This document shows, piece by piece, positions 1 to 10,429 of a DNA stretch of 64,000 bases; the stretch's first letter is position 1; each line of letters starts with the position of its first letter. Source of the stretch: Dryas octopetala (lineage: Eukaryota; Streptophyta; Magnoliopsida; Rosales; Rosaceae). The position numbers and the translations under genes were made by a program. The stretch covers positions 3,722,501 to 3,786,500 of the forward strand of contig OY992833.1 in NCBI GenBank assembly GCA_963921425.1. Direction: 5' to 3'. Below the pieces are notes generated by a model. It worked only from the letters and a program-made list of their open reading frames with translations, searched no databases and was not told the DNA's origin.

Positions 1-410
1 AGGGAGACTCTTTCGGTTTTGGGGCTTGATCCTAAAAAGTGTCGTGGTAAGGTTCCTTAATTCTAGGTTCGGTTATAGTACTAATTAGCCTCTAATTTTT
101 CTATTTTGGAGGTTAATTGTTTCTTAGTAGAGGTTTTGCTAAGAAGGTCTTCAAAAGGTAATTTATCCAACCCAAAATTTTTGTTATTTTGAAAATAAAT
201 TTTCATTTATTAACTTAGTTAAGCATGATTAATTATTTCTAAATTTAAGAATTGTTTTAAACCTAATTATTTAATCATTTTTAATTAAGTTAATTAGTTG
301 GAGAGATAATTAGTTTAATTAAGCATGGTTAATTACCTTATTATTTAAATTAAATTGTTTTTCAAATTGTTTAATCATGCTTAGTTAAATTAATTAATTA
401 TGTTTGAGAC

Positions 411-1443
411 CAAGGAATAAAATTTCGGGTTTCGAGGAAATTTCGATGAAAATTTTGACGGAAATTTCGAAAATTTTTAAATTTTGACAAAAATTTGACG
501 GAAATTGCTATTAAAATACGGAAATTTTGAATGAAACTTTACCATATGTTTATTTATCATATTATCTACTAAATTGATAAAAAATATTGAATAAACCAAA
601 TTATATAGTAGGTTTCATGTGATATAAGATGAATATAATGCACGCTGGAGACAAATACTATTAAATAAAATTAGTATAATGAATAAATAAAATTAGTATA
701 TTATCTATACTCTATAATATGTACACTAAACCCTATACATTTTATAATCTATATTCTATATTGTTTAGGATATGGTATATGATATTAGGGTTTAAGCTCT
801 TTAGGGTACTTTAAATTATTTTTATATAGAAATATATTAAAGTTTACTAGTTTAGGGTTTAAAACAACTAAATGAAACTCCAAAACGGCCAAACGAAACC
901 CCAAACTATTTTTTTCTTTACAATTAACCCAAAGGCCCCAAACCCCAATCAACCCTAAACCTTTTAATTTTTTTCTCTTTTTTATTTTTTTTTCTTCTTT
1001 TTCTTTCCTTCCTTTCCCTTTCCTTTCTTTTCCCCCGAGGCTCCAGCAACTCCCCTGTTTTTTCTTCTTCATTTCTTCTTCATCCTCTCTCTCTGCATCT
1101 CCCTCCGTCGTCGCCCCCTGCCCTCGCCCTGTCGCCCACTCGCCCCCATGCCATCGCATCTTTCTCCCCCGATTTCCCCTGTCATCGCATTTCTCTCCCT
1201 CGATCTCCCTCTGCCGCCGCCCCTTCTTTCTCCCTCGATCTCCCTCTGCCACTGCTCCATTTTTCTCCAAAAACCTAGCCTTTCAAAACCCAAAACCAGA
1301 TCTCAAATTCTCACCGCCGAAAATTTTGCCGAAATTTCGACAATTTCGACGAAATCAACCTGAAAATTTAACAAATATGGGTTTCGATTTTGACACCCCA
1401 AAAAATCGAAATTTCGCCGAAAACTTCGAAATTTAACACCCTG
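411..1443. mobile_element. Non-autonomous hAT-type transposon
   Basis: A perfect 8-bp target duplication TTTGAGAC flanks it (403-410 and 1444-1451). The termini are imperfect inverted repeats beginning CAAGGAATAAAATTTCG on the left and, read inward on the other strand, CAGGGTGTTAAATTTCG on the right. CARGG ends with an 8-bp duplication are typical of the hAT superfamily. Subterminal regions are rich in AATTTCG-type motifs on both strands. The interior (about 960-1290) is CT-rich and resembles a plant 5' leader. No transposase is encoded, so it would depend on a hAT transposase supplied elsewhere. Confidence 0.8.
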
Positions 1444-1545
1444 TTTGAGACCTTAGTTACTTTAATTAATCAACCTAATTAAATATTAAGATCATATCAG
1501 TGGTAACCATGCAAATGACATAATGACTAAGGTCAGTCCATGAGC

Positions 1546-1735
1546 ATACGGGTATTGGGTACTGAGTCAGAGCTTCCTCAGTTTCTCGATGCACTAACCT
1601 AGTCATGTTGTAGATTCATATATGATCAACCTCTTCGATGGGCATTGGTAACTGAGCCAGAGCTTCCCCAGTTTCCTATGCATTTACCTGGTCATGTTGT
1701 ACATTCATATCTAATCAACTTCTTTGACCTAAATT
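1546..1735 (+). repeat. Two-copy tandem repeat, about 90 bp period
   Basis: Two adjacent copies share GAGCTTCC-CAGTTTC, TAGTCATGTTGTA and CATAT-TAATCAAC blocks. They lie inside the LTR-like repeat and have no coding potential. Confidence 0.65.
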
Positions 1736-3008
1736 AAAATTGGACTTAGGTATGTAGATACCCTTAAGTCTGAGAAACCAAATCATTGGTAGGTTTATGG
1801 GAAGTCATGGATTGACTTGACCTAAAAGTCAAGTCAAACCCAAACTTAAACTCTGAGGAGCCTAGCAACTATGCTAGTGCCAAACCTCATAATCTAACAA
1901 ACTAGAAAAAACTTTGGTTAATTCATGTGACTACGTAAAGCCGAAGTTAGGTTTTAACACCGTAAAATTTGTCGAACTGGGAATTATAATTTCCCGAGCA
2001 ACGAATCCGGTGAACGAGGAAGAGTTGTAAGTTGGATTTATACTTGTGGGAATCAAGTCGAGTATTTGATTTGATTGCATGGTTTTTATCCATTATTGTG
2101 ATATTTTATTTGTTGGATGACCTGACATTATTGATGACTTTAAGTTTCGATCTCCTAAACCTGCGAAGACAGTTATACGAATAGACTGGTATATGTTAGT
2201 TTTTGGCTTCTAATCTAAAGTCGTTATAACCAGGAATGGATACTCTTGCTACCAGTTCAGTTTTTACTGATAACCCAAATAGGCTGGTAGTTGGCCATTA
2301 TGAGTTCGATTATCGGGAATGATTCTAAACTTGGAAGCTTTCGAAATGTTTTGTGACATGTGTGAGCATGAAAGTGGTTTCAATAACTAATATTGATTCT
2401 CTAGTTTTGTGTTTGTGCATATTTCTAACGTTTTTCATAGGCTAATAAATAGTAAATATTTTCATTACTATTTTTCAACCTAGCCAAGATCCCTTGAGGG
2501 TAAGCTATGAACGTATATGATACTTACCTCCTACTGTGCTCCTTGAGTGCAGATCACGTTCTTGTTGACGACTTGGATTGAGGGCGCTGTCTTGCCTCTT
2601 GTCAACTCCATTGTCCTATTTGGTTTAGATCCTTTCTTGGGCATGTCAATGTTGTTGCTGATCTTTTGTGACTTTTGTTGTGCTCTTTATGTTTGACTTG
2701 TATATAAATTTCGAACATCTATTGTTTATCCTTGGGTTAGTACCATTTTGTAACATGAACATATTTCTGTGTTTCTCAAGGTTACTTTTGTCTTCTCCGT
2801 AACCTTGGGGGGTTGGTTTATTTATAAATTATTTATTTTGCTGCCAATAAAAACTCTAATCTAACATGTTTTATTTAAACTCAAAGGGCTTAACCTATTT
2901 TTGGAATATTTGGGATTATAATACTCAAGGTATGCGTGTTATAGTCTCGAGTGTTCTCAAGGTAGGTGCCGCTGTGGCGTACCTGAGTTTTGGGGCGTCA
3001 CAAAAGGA

Positions 3009-3199
3009 TTGCTATATGCACCCCTTTCTCGTTACACATCATTTCACCTTTTTTGTTTTCATAATTTCCCATTTCACACTCTAACATTTCTTAAAACACC
3101 TACACGTACTACACAAAAAAACACATAGACCAAGACCCAACCCATCATCTCTACTGGTCAGCCGCCGGACTCGCCGACGCACCTCCTCCTCCTCCTCCT

Positions 3200-3246
<47 letters not shown>

Positions 3247-3715
3247 CTCTATTTTTCACTCCCTCTCTATTTCTCTATCTTCCTTCTCCCTCTCTTTCTT
3301 TCTTTCTTTCTTTCTTTTTCTCTCTCTTTCTTTCTTCTCTCTTTTCACTTTTCCTGCTTGACAAAAAAGGAGGTTGGCCTCCAGATCGAAAGTGAGCCCT
3401 CTTCCATTCGACAGGGAGGATGCAAAGACAAGGGGGAAGGCATAGAGAGAAAGAGAAAGAGAGAGAGGGAAAAGGAAAGATAGGGAAAGAGGGAGAGTGG
3501 GATGAGAGGTGATGGGGTCTAATCGCCGACGTTGACGACGAGCTCCATGGCAGCGGCATGGAGGGAGGGTTGGGATGGTGGATACTTTTTTTTTTTTTTT
3601 TTTTTTTTTTTTCTGTTTTCTTTTTTAATTATGTTTTCTATGGTCTTTTTCTATCAGGGTAAATTTGTTATTTCACAAATTGATAAAAATGAAGGTTAGT
3701 ACTTTCCTTCCATGA
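3009..3715. mobile_element. Short interspersed repeat, family X copy 1
   Basis: The order of blocks matches 60645-61383: a stretch of short CACACC/CATTTC motifs, an A-rich block, ACCCAACCC, a CTCCTCCTC run, long CT and TTTC microsatellites (3196-3330), a GA-rich purine block, a poly-T tract (3582-3612), and TTATTTCACAAATT near the right end. Terminal inverted similarity is weak here and clearer in copy 2. No transposase was seen. Probably a MITE or other non-autonomous DNA element. The ends are approximate. Confidence 0.45.
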
Positions 3716-3753
3716 GTAACCACATCCGCATAGCTAGCATAGGTGTGAGGTCC

Positions 3754-5620
3754 TGGAAAATTTTGATTTTCAAAGGTTTGGAGATCAAAGGTTGTTTTTA
3801 CAAGTACGTAAAATTTTTATGTGTATTTTTCTGAGTCCCGGAGTGTTTTTGGTTAATTTTCGAAGTTAAGGGAATTTCAAAAATTAAAGTTTATTGGGTG
3901 GGAAGATCTTGGCCGTTGATCTATTTTGATCAAATGGCCAAGATGGTGACATGTGGCAGCAACTGGTGGCGAAGGAGGAAGTCACGCGAAGAAAAGAGAA
4001 CTCGGTGGAACTTTGTGGAAAGCACCACCGAGCGATCGGCATGCCTTGCCGAGTGCTCGGCAGGTCAGCGAGGGCTCGGCGGTATCGCTATAAATAGCCG
4101 CCCAGTTTTCTCTTCTATTTCATTCTTCCGCAGATCTCATACTTTCTCTTTGTTCTCTCTCTTCGCTGAGAGTTTTTCTTCGCCCATGGAGGTGGTGAGG
4201 TGGTATGGGACACATGGTAGTTTAGGATGCACGGAATCCAGGTGGGTGATACCTTGTCTTGGTCTTATTTATTTTGTGGGTGAACAGTGTATTTATTTTG
4301 TGGGTGGACTTTGTGTATTTAATTTGTGGGTTATCCCTTATTTTGGTCTTGTTGTTTATTTTGTGTTATTTAACTGTATTTTCCAGTTAATTGCTTTTGT
4401 GCTAGAATTTGGTTTAATTCTAAGATTTGAATCATGTTTGTGATTCGAGAATAATTTTAAGCTTGTTGGCTTGATAGGATAATTGTAAGCGTGAGAACCT
4501 AACGAGATTGAGCTAGGTTGATTTTAGTATCCGTTTAATGATATGAACTATTAAGATTAATAGTCGTTATTGATTAGGCTTGTGAATAGCCAGTTGTGAT
4601 TTATTGGGCTGAGTTGCCTAATTGTGATTTGAGGATATCTGTGATGATCAGGTTAACCAGATTTGAGATTAATGTACCGCTTGGTCAAGATATTATGGTA
4701 TGACACGACGTGAGAGTAACAAGTGAATTAGGTAGGTTGAGATATCAGTGTGATTGTATGATGTGGCAGGTAGTTTAGACATTATTGTGGGCCATTGTAC
4801 ATGGTTGTTGCCAGATCGTACAAATGTGCATGAGGTATATGTAGCAAGTGGCCCGGTTTACAATCAGAGATAATCCCTCTCTCTACTAGTTCATTTTTAC
4901 GTTGGATTGATCGTGAGATTGTTGATGTTGGTGATTGGCCAATTTAGATCGGTCATTGTGTTGATTTGGTGATTAGTGCTTTGTTAAGCACATGAACGCT
5001 TTAGTAAGAGTGATTGTAGGGGTTGCTTGTTATCGGCTTAGTTCTTACCCTAGCTGAGTTAGTGGTAAGTTTTGGTACTACATTTGATACAGGAACACTT
5101 GGAGATATCTGTTTGTGTATAACTTGTAGTCACAGTCTTTTTTTGGTTGTAGGTGTGAATCGTTTCACCTATACGAGCTTGCGAAAACTTACTGGGTTTG
5201 TTCTTTAACCCGATGCACCATTCAATGGTGCAGTGGTTGGTTTTGCAAGTTAAGTAAGACTGAGGAAGCAGCGTGGAAGAGATATGACAATTGGTAAATC
5301 CATAAGTGGTTTTCTTTTTTATATGTAAAGAGTTTTGTATTTACTTCAGCTCATTAATATTCGAAACAGTTGTACATGGTTACTATTTATTTATGTAACC
5401 TTGGGGGTTGGTTTTTAATCAAAGTATTTGATTTATTTTATTCCGCTGCGTAGTTTGCATTTTGATTCAACCCGGTTTTTTGTTTTTAAACTCAACCTTA
5501 CATTGATTGTTTGGTTCTAGATGCGAGTTGCCGAGCTTGGTAATTCTATCTAGGGCTGAATGGTTAGTGTGGCGCTATAACACACCCGAATCTTCCAACC
5601 CGGAGGTTTAGAGCGTCACA
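3754..5620 (+). mobile_element. Solo LTR (1867 bp) with TSD ATAGG
   Basis: The sequence starts TGTGAGGTCC and ends GAGCGTCACA, with identical 5-bp duplications ATAGG at 3749-3753 and 5621-5625. A TATAAATAG box lies at 4089-4097, followed by CT-rich leader sequence, which fits a U3/R arrangement. No primer-binding site, polypurine tract or gag-pol domain is present, so this reads as a solo LTR left by recombination. The family is probably a long-LTR Ty3-type element, but it is not identified. Related copies occur at 1-3002, 9997-12472, 30221-34690 and 38300-41444. Confidence 0.75.
4089..4097 (+). promoter_or_regulatory. TATA box of solo LTR
   Basis: TATAAATAG sits in the middle of the solo LTR, followed about 40 bp later by pyrimidine-rich sequence (TTCTCTTCTATTTC) typical of plant transcription starts. 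Inferred from motif and position only. Confidence 0.45.
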
Positions 5621-5625
5621 ATAGG

Positions 5626-5903
5626 AGACCTCTTGCACGTAAGTGTCATTGTAATTGACTATACAAACTCTATTTTTATTAAATAGATGGTACATGAGAT
5701 GAAAATAGCTTTATTAATCAACCAATACCTTCAAATGTGATCATAGTTGAAAGGTTGAAACCCACTTTATTTTCTCTATTTTCTGCTACGCTTATAATTG
5801 AAAGGTTTTAATCAAAATTATAAAAAATTTACCTATTGTAGATACTCTTAACAATCGAATAGAACTACGCATTGTAGAAAGAGAAACGACAAAATTTGAA
5901 TGA
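5626..5903. other. AT-rich spacer, nothing recognised
   Basis: Between the solo LTR and the next LTR relic. I see no coding, repeat or RNA signal. Confidence 0.5.
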
Positions 5904-6603
5904 TGTTCGGATTGTTGTTTAATTTCCTAGACACACACCTATAGGCCCGAAAGGTCTAGTGGGTGCTCGACACCCAAAAGACCAAGGCCTAATCGTGGGC
6001 TAGGTGACCAAGATAGGCGAGGCTAGGTTTGCCTTAGTTTGGACGTGAGTAGTAGCCTATGATGGGCCATGGGTTGGTACTCATGGATATGAGCGCTTAA
6101 TGCCACAAAGGCACGAGTGGGCCTTAGTGCGTTGAACGTGCGAGGCTAAGGATAGTTTAGCTTCTGCATTGGTAGAAGGCGTAGGCTTAAGGATCCAAGA
6201 TAAGGGCTTCGTCATAAGGGGATCTTAGAGGGCCACACCCGCGGGACACCCTGGGAAAATGAAGAGCTCTGGTGATGACCCGGTACTGGTATTGGCCCAG
6301 GATTGCACTTGAGGACCTAGGAAAAGGGGTCCCAGGAAGTGAGGTTTGTGGGCAATTAGGGTGGAATAAATAGGCTTTTTGGTTAGAAGGCCTAGCTTGC
6401 ACGAGAGTTGGCCTAAGAAAAGGCATGTTCTATTAAGGAGTCATGACCTATCCTAAGTTACGACTTACGCGGTAAGCTATTAGGAACCCTAATTCAACAT
6501 AGACTAAGAGGCCCTCGGCCATAATCAATATAATATAGGGCATGCTAGCCCTTAGGTAAGGGACACAACTCTAAGCTCTCTAAAATACTAGAAAAGAAGG
6601 TCT

Positions 6604-8461
6604 CACTACAACAAAAAGGGGCTTATACCACAGTTGTATTTGCCACTGCCTAAATCCAATGGCAAATAATATGTCATAACCCACAGGTAAATAGTTAGCT
6701 ATGGTGATTAAGTAAAAAACCACAGACTGACTATAGCAAATAGCTATAAATTAAGCCACTGCCGCATGTGGTTTTTACAATATTGACTACAGTGCCAATG
6801 GTATTTAATCTATTGTGTCAGTCATAAGTTCAGCTTTATGACCAAAACACTGTTGCATAGAGAAGTTCCCACGCCTTTTGTCACAGACCCAGTTGCAAAT
6901 GAGTTCCAAATCAATCCTTTTGTCAAATAATATCCAATGTTCTGACAAAAAATTTTTGCATATAAAATACCCAACGCTTAACTCACTATCCCAATGGGAC
7001 CTCAAATAATTACTTTCGATAAAAAATTCAAGTTAAAAATAATATTAACCAAAGACACTAAAAATTCAAGTTTTCCCCCCCATAAAAATTCAACCATCTC
7101 CATATCCAACCGTAGATCTCCTTGTAGACTCATTTCTCTCTTTCTCCTCAAATCCTATTCTTTATGTACAAATTGTCACTCTCATCTTTTTCTGAGTCTC
7201 CCCCTTCTATCACGCAACTTAGCAGAACCAAAGAAAAATATATGAGCTTTACCCTTTCCAAAACCCAACACGCGCCAGAGAGCTTCAAGAAAGAAAGACA
7301 AGGGGTTGAGGAAATGAGAAACCCAGAGGCAGTGCATTGCCACCGCTCTGCTAGATATATTCCATGGAGACAGCGCTGGTCCCCAAGGGACCAAAATGCT
7401 TCGATCTCCAAAACCCAGTGGAATCGCCACCACCTGACGCTGGGAACCCGGAGAACGCGTGTCACGCGCCTCCCTCTAAAAGACTTTCTGGCGCTACTCT
7501 GTCACTTACGGCCGGTGACCTATCGCCCCTCTCTGCGCGCCTTGAACCATCACTTGTTGCTGGTTTTGTTTATGTATAGTATTGTGGCGGTACAAGTTTT
7601 CTCATAGTTTTTTTTTTCATTTATGTATTACCTTCTAGATTTACTTGTGTCCACTGCCTACTTATCTTTGGGTCGTTGTAAATCTTCCAGTTTCCCCCCT
7701 TAATTTGATTGTTTTATTCAAATATTTTGTGTTTTTTTTTTTTTTGTGAGAAATCTCTTTTGTGTGTTGGTGAATGGATTGTTGATTGAAACATATTGAA
7801 GCTTGTACATTGTGAGAAATCTCTTTTATGTTTTGGTGAAAGGGTTGTTGATTGAAACATATTGAAGCTTGAATAATGAAACTAGTTTGGTTATGTGTTT
7901 TATTATGTGTGTATTATATGATTGTAATGATGCTTTTGACCATAGATAGAGATCATGGAGTTTTAAGTGGTGTTGGTGAAGGGGTTGTTGGGCCTGGTGT
8001 TGTTGGGAAGAAATTTGATGAACCTGACTTATCTGATCGAGTTCCAAATTTCCAAATAATTTTAAAATGTAAAATCTATATGGAAATATATAGATATGGA
8101 AATATATAGATATATGGGATAAAAAATTAAAAAGCAATAAGGAGCAATATATCACTGGGTATGGGCTGTGGTATATAAAGCTAACATGACTACTATTGTG
8201 CATTTAATGCACAAATGCCGGCCTGCAAATTCGCAAGGAAGTTGTGTCAGGCGAGAAGCAGTGGGGATGTGTGCATAACAAATACCACAGTCAATTTCCG
8301 GTGGTATTTGACTTTTCGATACACCCGCAAGCTAGGACCACTGATGTCCTTTCTGTGGTATGTCTGTGGTATATACTCAAAATACCACAGAGGGTCAGTG
8401 GTTTTTGTGCAAATACACCACTGATAATGGGGAGTGGTATAAGACCAATTTTCTTGTAGTG
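6604..8461. mobile_element. Non-autonomous CACTA (En/Spm-type) transposon
   Basis: Termini are CACTACAACAAAAAGG on the left and CACTACAAGAAAATTGG read inward from the right. The 3-bp target duplication TCT lies at 6601-6603 and 8462-8464. Subterminal regions contain many copies of ATACCACAG/CTGTGGTAT in both orientations, the expected transposase-binding style of CACTA ends. No transposase domain is present. A GC-richer interior block (about 7260-7560) looks exon-like but shows no convincing protein match to me. It sits inside the LTR relic at 5904-8629. Confidence 0.88.
7745..7876. repeat. Two-copy tandem repeat, 66-bp period
   Basis: TGTGAGAAATCTCTTTT begins each copy (7745 and 7811) and GAAACATATTGAAGCTTG ends each. 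Inside the small CACTA element. Confidence 0.85.
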
Positions 8462-8629
8462 TCTGATTATTGACTTAAGCGTGGAAGGGTCCTTGGTGGG
8501 TACCACACCGGTGCCCCCTAACACTTAGTGTTCTTTTCTTTGGTAAGTTGGGTAAAAAAAGAGTGAAGCGGACATTGACGTGGAGGTCATAAGTTAGGTT
8601 GACCGTGTGTCGAATTTTACGCATCAACA

Positions 8630-8889
8630 CCTACTGTTTCCAACAACTTATAAATTTTAAAACATAATCAAAATCAAGTGCATAGGACTTTTAGTTTGGT
8701 GCGGAGACCTTTATTTTTGCTGCACATGTCTTTAGTTTAGTGCGTAGACCCTGCACATCCCACTTTTGACTAATTATGAAAAAACATTTAAATGTTGCAA
8801 TTTTTTAAATGAAAATAAATTTTTGTTAGTTTTGATTAGAAGAAATCCTAGTTGAAATTCTTTTTTTTTTCTTCTCAAATGACACTATA
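8630..8889. other. Unassigned spacer with GTCTTTAGTTT-type repeats
   Basis: Contains a loose repeat of TTTAGTTTGGTGCGGAGACC / TTTAGTTTAGTGCGTAGACC at about 8690-8750. No gene seen. Confidence 0.45.
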
Positions 8890-9854
8890 TGACAAGACCG
8901 ACCCCGAATTCTACCCTGGAACTTAGAGTGATCCTGTAGGCTCCAACACGGATCGGATGTCGGGTCCACTTATCTCAATTTCCTTGTGATCATTATAGAG
9001 ATGTCAATCTAAGTGGGAATATATTCTACTGAAAATTCAGCGCAGTCATCCATATAAATTGGACTATCCTCACATGCAGAATATGAAGAAAACACTTCTA
9101 ACTTTCAACAGCCAACCCTATCCACAGCCAAAAGGGTCTCAGACCCACCAAACAAAATCTAGAATAGCTTCACCACTTAAGGTAATTCAGAGCTTACTAA
9201 TTGGATCTACAATAAACTTATTAATTATGACAATAAATACATTGATCCTAAAGTGTCCACAAATTGGGGATGGATCCGAAAGATGCTACGACTTGGTGTG
9301 ATCCGACCTCAGCAACTGCTACTACCTGGAGGGGAAACATTAAAACCAAAATTGTGAGAACAACCTCAATGAATGGACAAAAATAAGATTTAAAATATTT
9401 GTTTTGAAATCATTTTCCAAATCAGCTCCTTTTCCTTGAGCTTATTTTCTTGGAAAATTCCTAGTTTTAAAACTCATTTTGAAATATATTTTGAAATCTC
9501 ATAAAATTGTTGATGTGCTTAAGGAACAAGAAAAACATGTGAACATGAAATATTCTTGGATCAAAGAAAAACATTCTATGTAATATTATCATATCAAAAA
9601 AATGATTATGCATGCTTGCTTTCACATTAAAATAGCTAAGAGTTTGAAACTTGAATAATATCATTCTTAATTTGAAAAACAGTAAATTTTAAATATAAAG
9701 CACAATCATTGATATCACATTATCATCATAATCGGATAAAACAATAAGGAAATTAGCTCATTCAAATAAAATAGTTCAAAACCCTAAATGGTTATCAATC
9801 CTTTGTTAATCAAATTATGAAATAGTTGAGTTCTAAATCATGCTTGTCAAGTTA
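8890..9854 (-). mobile_element. LTR fragment related to 38300-41444
   Basis: It begins TGACAAGACCGACCCCG, comparable to TGACAGGACCGCCCCCG at 38300. It also shares the block TCCGACCTC-G---CTGCTACTACCTGG (about 9300-9330 versus 38640-38665) and the following GTGAGAA-AACCTCA-TGA-TGGACA. The match fades before the Mutator-like element at 9864. No TSD could be paired. Read as an old fragment in minus orientation. Confidence 0.5.
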
Positions 9855-9863
9855 TTCTAATTA

Positions 9864-10391
9864 GGCTTATTTTACGATTTGACACCTATAATTTTGTTTT
9901 CCATTTCCAGTTTACCACCTGAAAGTTTTTTTGTTCCAAGTTACTACTTGTAACTTATACCCGTGTCTTATTTTACCTTATTTCGTCAACAGGTCTTGTG
10001 AGACCCTGTATTTTTCAAAGATTTATTTTAAATATTTTGAGAATTTATTTTAAGGATTTTGAGAATTTATTTGGAAAATAAAAAGGTTTTAATTTAATTT
10101 TAATTTTTGTTTTAAATTGGGCTTGACCAAAAGTTGACTTTTAAAATTGGTGGGCTTTCGTCTTTGACTTTGGGCACGCTGGATAGGTCTCGAGTTCACG
10201 AGTTCGTAGACACGAAGCACGCGTAAATTGGAGTTAGGGTTTGGATTTTATAGACGTTCAAAGTGAGGGGCAATTTTGTAAAATGGCATTTAAGGAATTT
10301 TAAAAAGAAAAACCAGCTTTTATATTTTTTCATTTTTTTCTCCCTCTCACTGATCCCTCTTCTCTCTCTCTCTGTCTCTCTCTCCCTCCGA

Positions 10392-10429
<38 letters not shown>

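Larger units (their letters stand above)
1..3002 (+). mobile_element. LTR-like repeat, left end outside window
   Basis: The right end reads GGGGCGTCACA, the same kind of terminus as the TSD-bounded solo LTRs at 3754-5620 and 9997-12472. It shares the downstream block CCTTGGGG-GTTGGTTT (about 2800-2820) with the copy at 3754-5620 (about 5400-5417). The left part (1-400) resembles, on the opposite strand, the repeat at about 33.7-34.1 kb (AATTAGCC, TTTGCTAAGAAGGT). A hAT element is inserted at 411-1443. The start lies before the window, so no TSD can be tested. Read as an old LTR or solo-LTR fossil. No internal retroelement domains were seen. Confidence 0.5.
5904..8629 (+). mobile_element. Diverged LTR relic related to the 14.3-kb element
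   Basis: The start TGTTCGGATTG and the end GCATCAACA match the termini of the 636-bp LTRs at 14344 and 20747 (TGTTCGTATG...GCATCAACA). Internal blocks match as well: GACTTAAGCGT / GACTTGAGCGT and ACCACACCGGTGCCC near 8510. No target duplication was found (flanks AATGA and CCTAC), so the boundaries are tentative and the copy is old. Subtracting the nested CACTA element leaves about 860 bp, a plausible solo LTR of a sister family. Confidence 0.5.

Noticed and set aside
785-1363. Overlapping open frames on both strands in the hAT element
   Set aside because: Lys/Glu/Arg- or Ser/Pro-rich translations of a CT-rich tract; no domain, no splice context.
3898-4443. 181-codon plus-strand frame
   Set aside because: Lies inside a solo LTR across its TATA box and leader; the translation has no recognisable domain.
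7148-7607. Several overlapping frames in the small CACTA
   Set aside because: Open on both strands with no family resemblance; reported only as a possible captured exon island.
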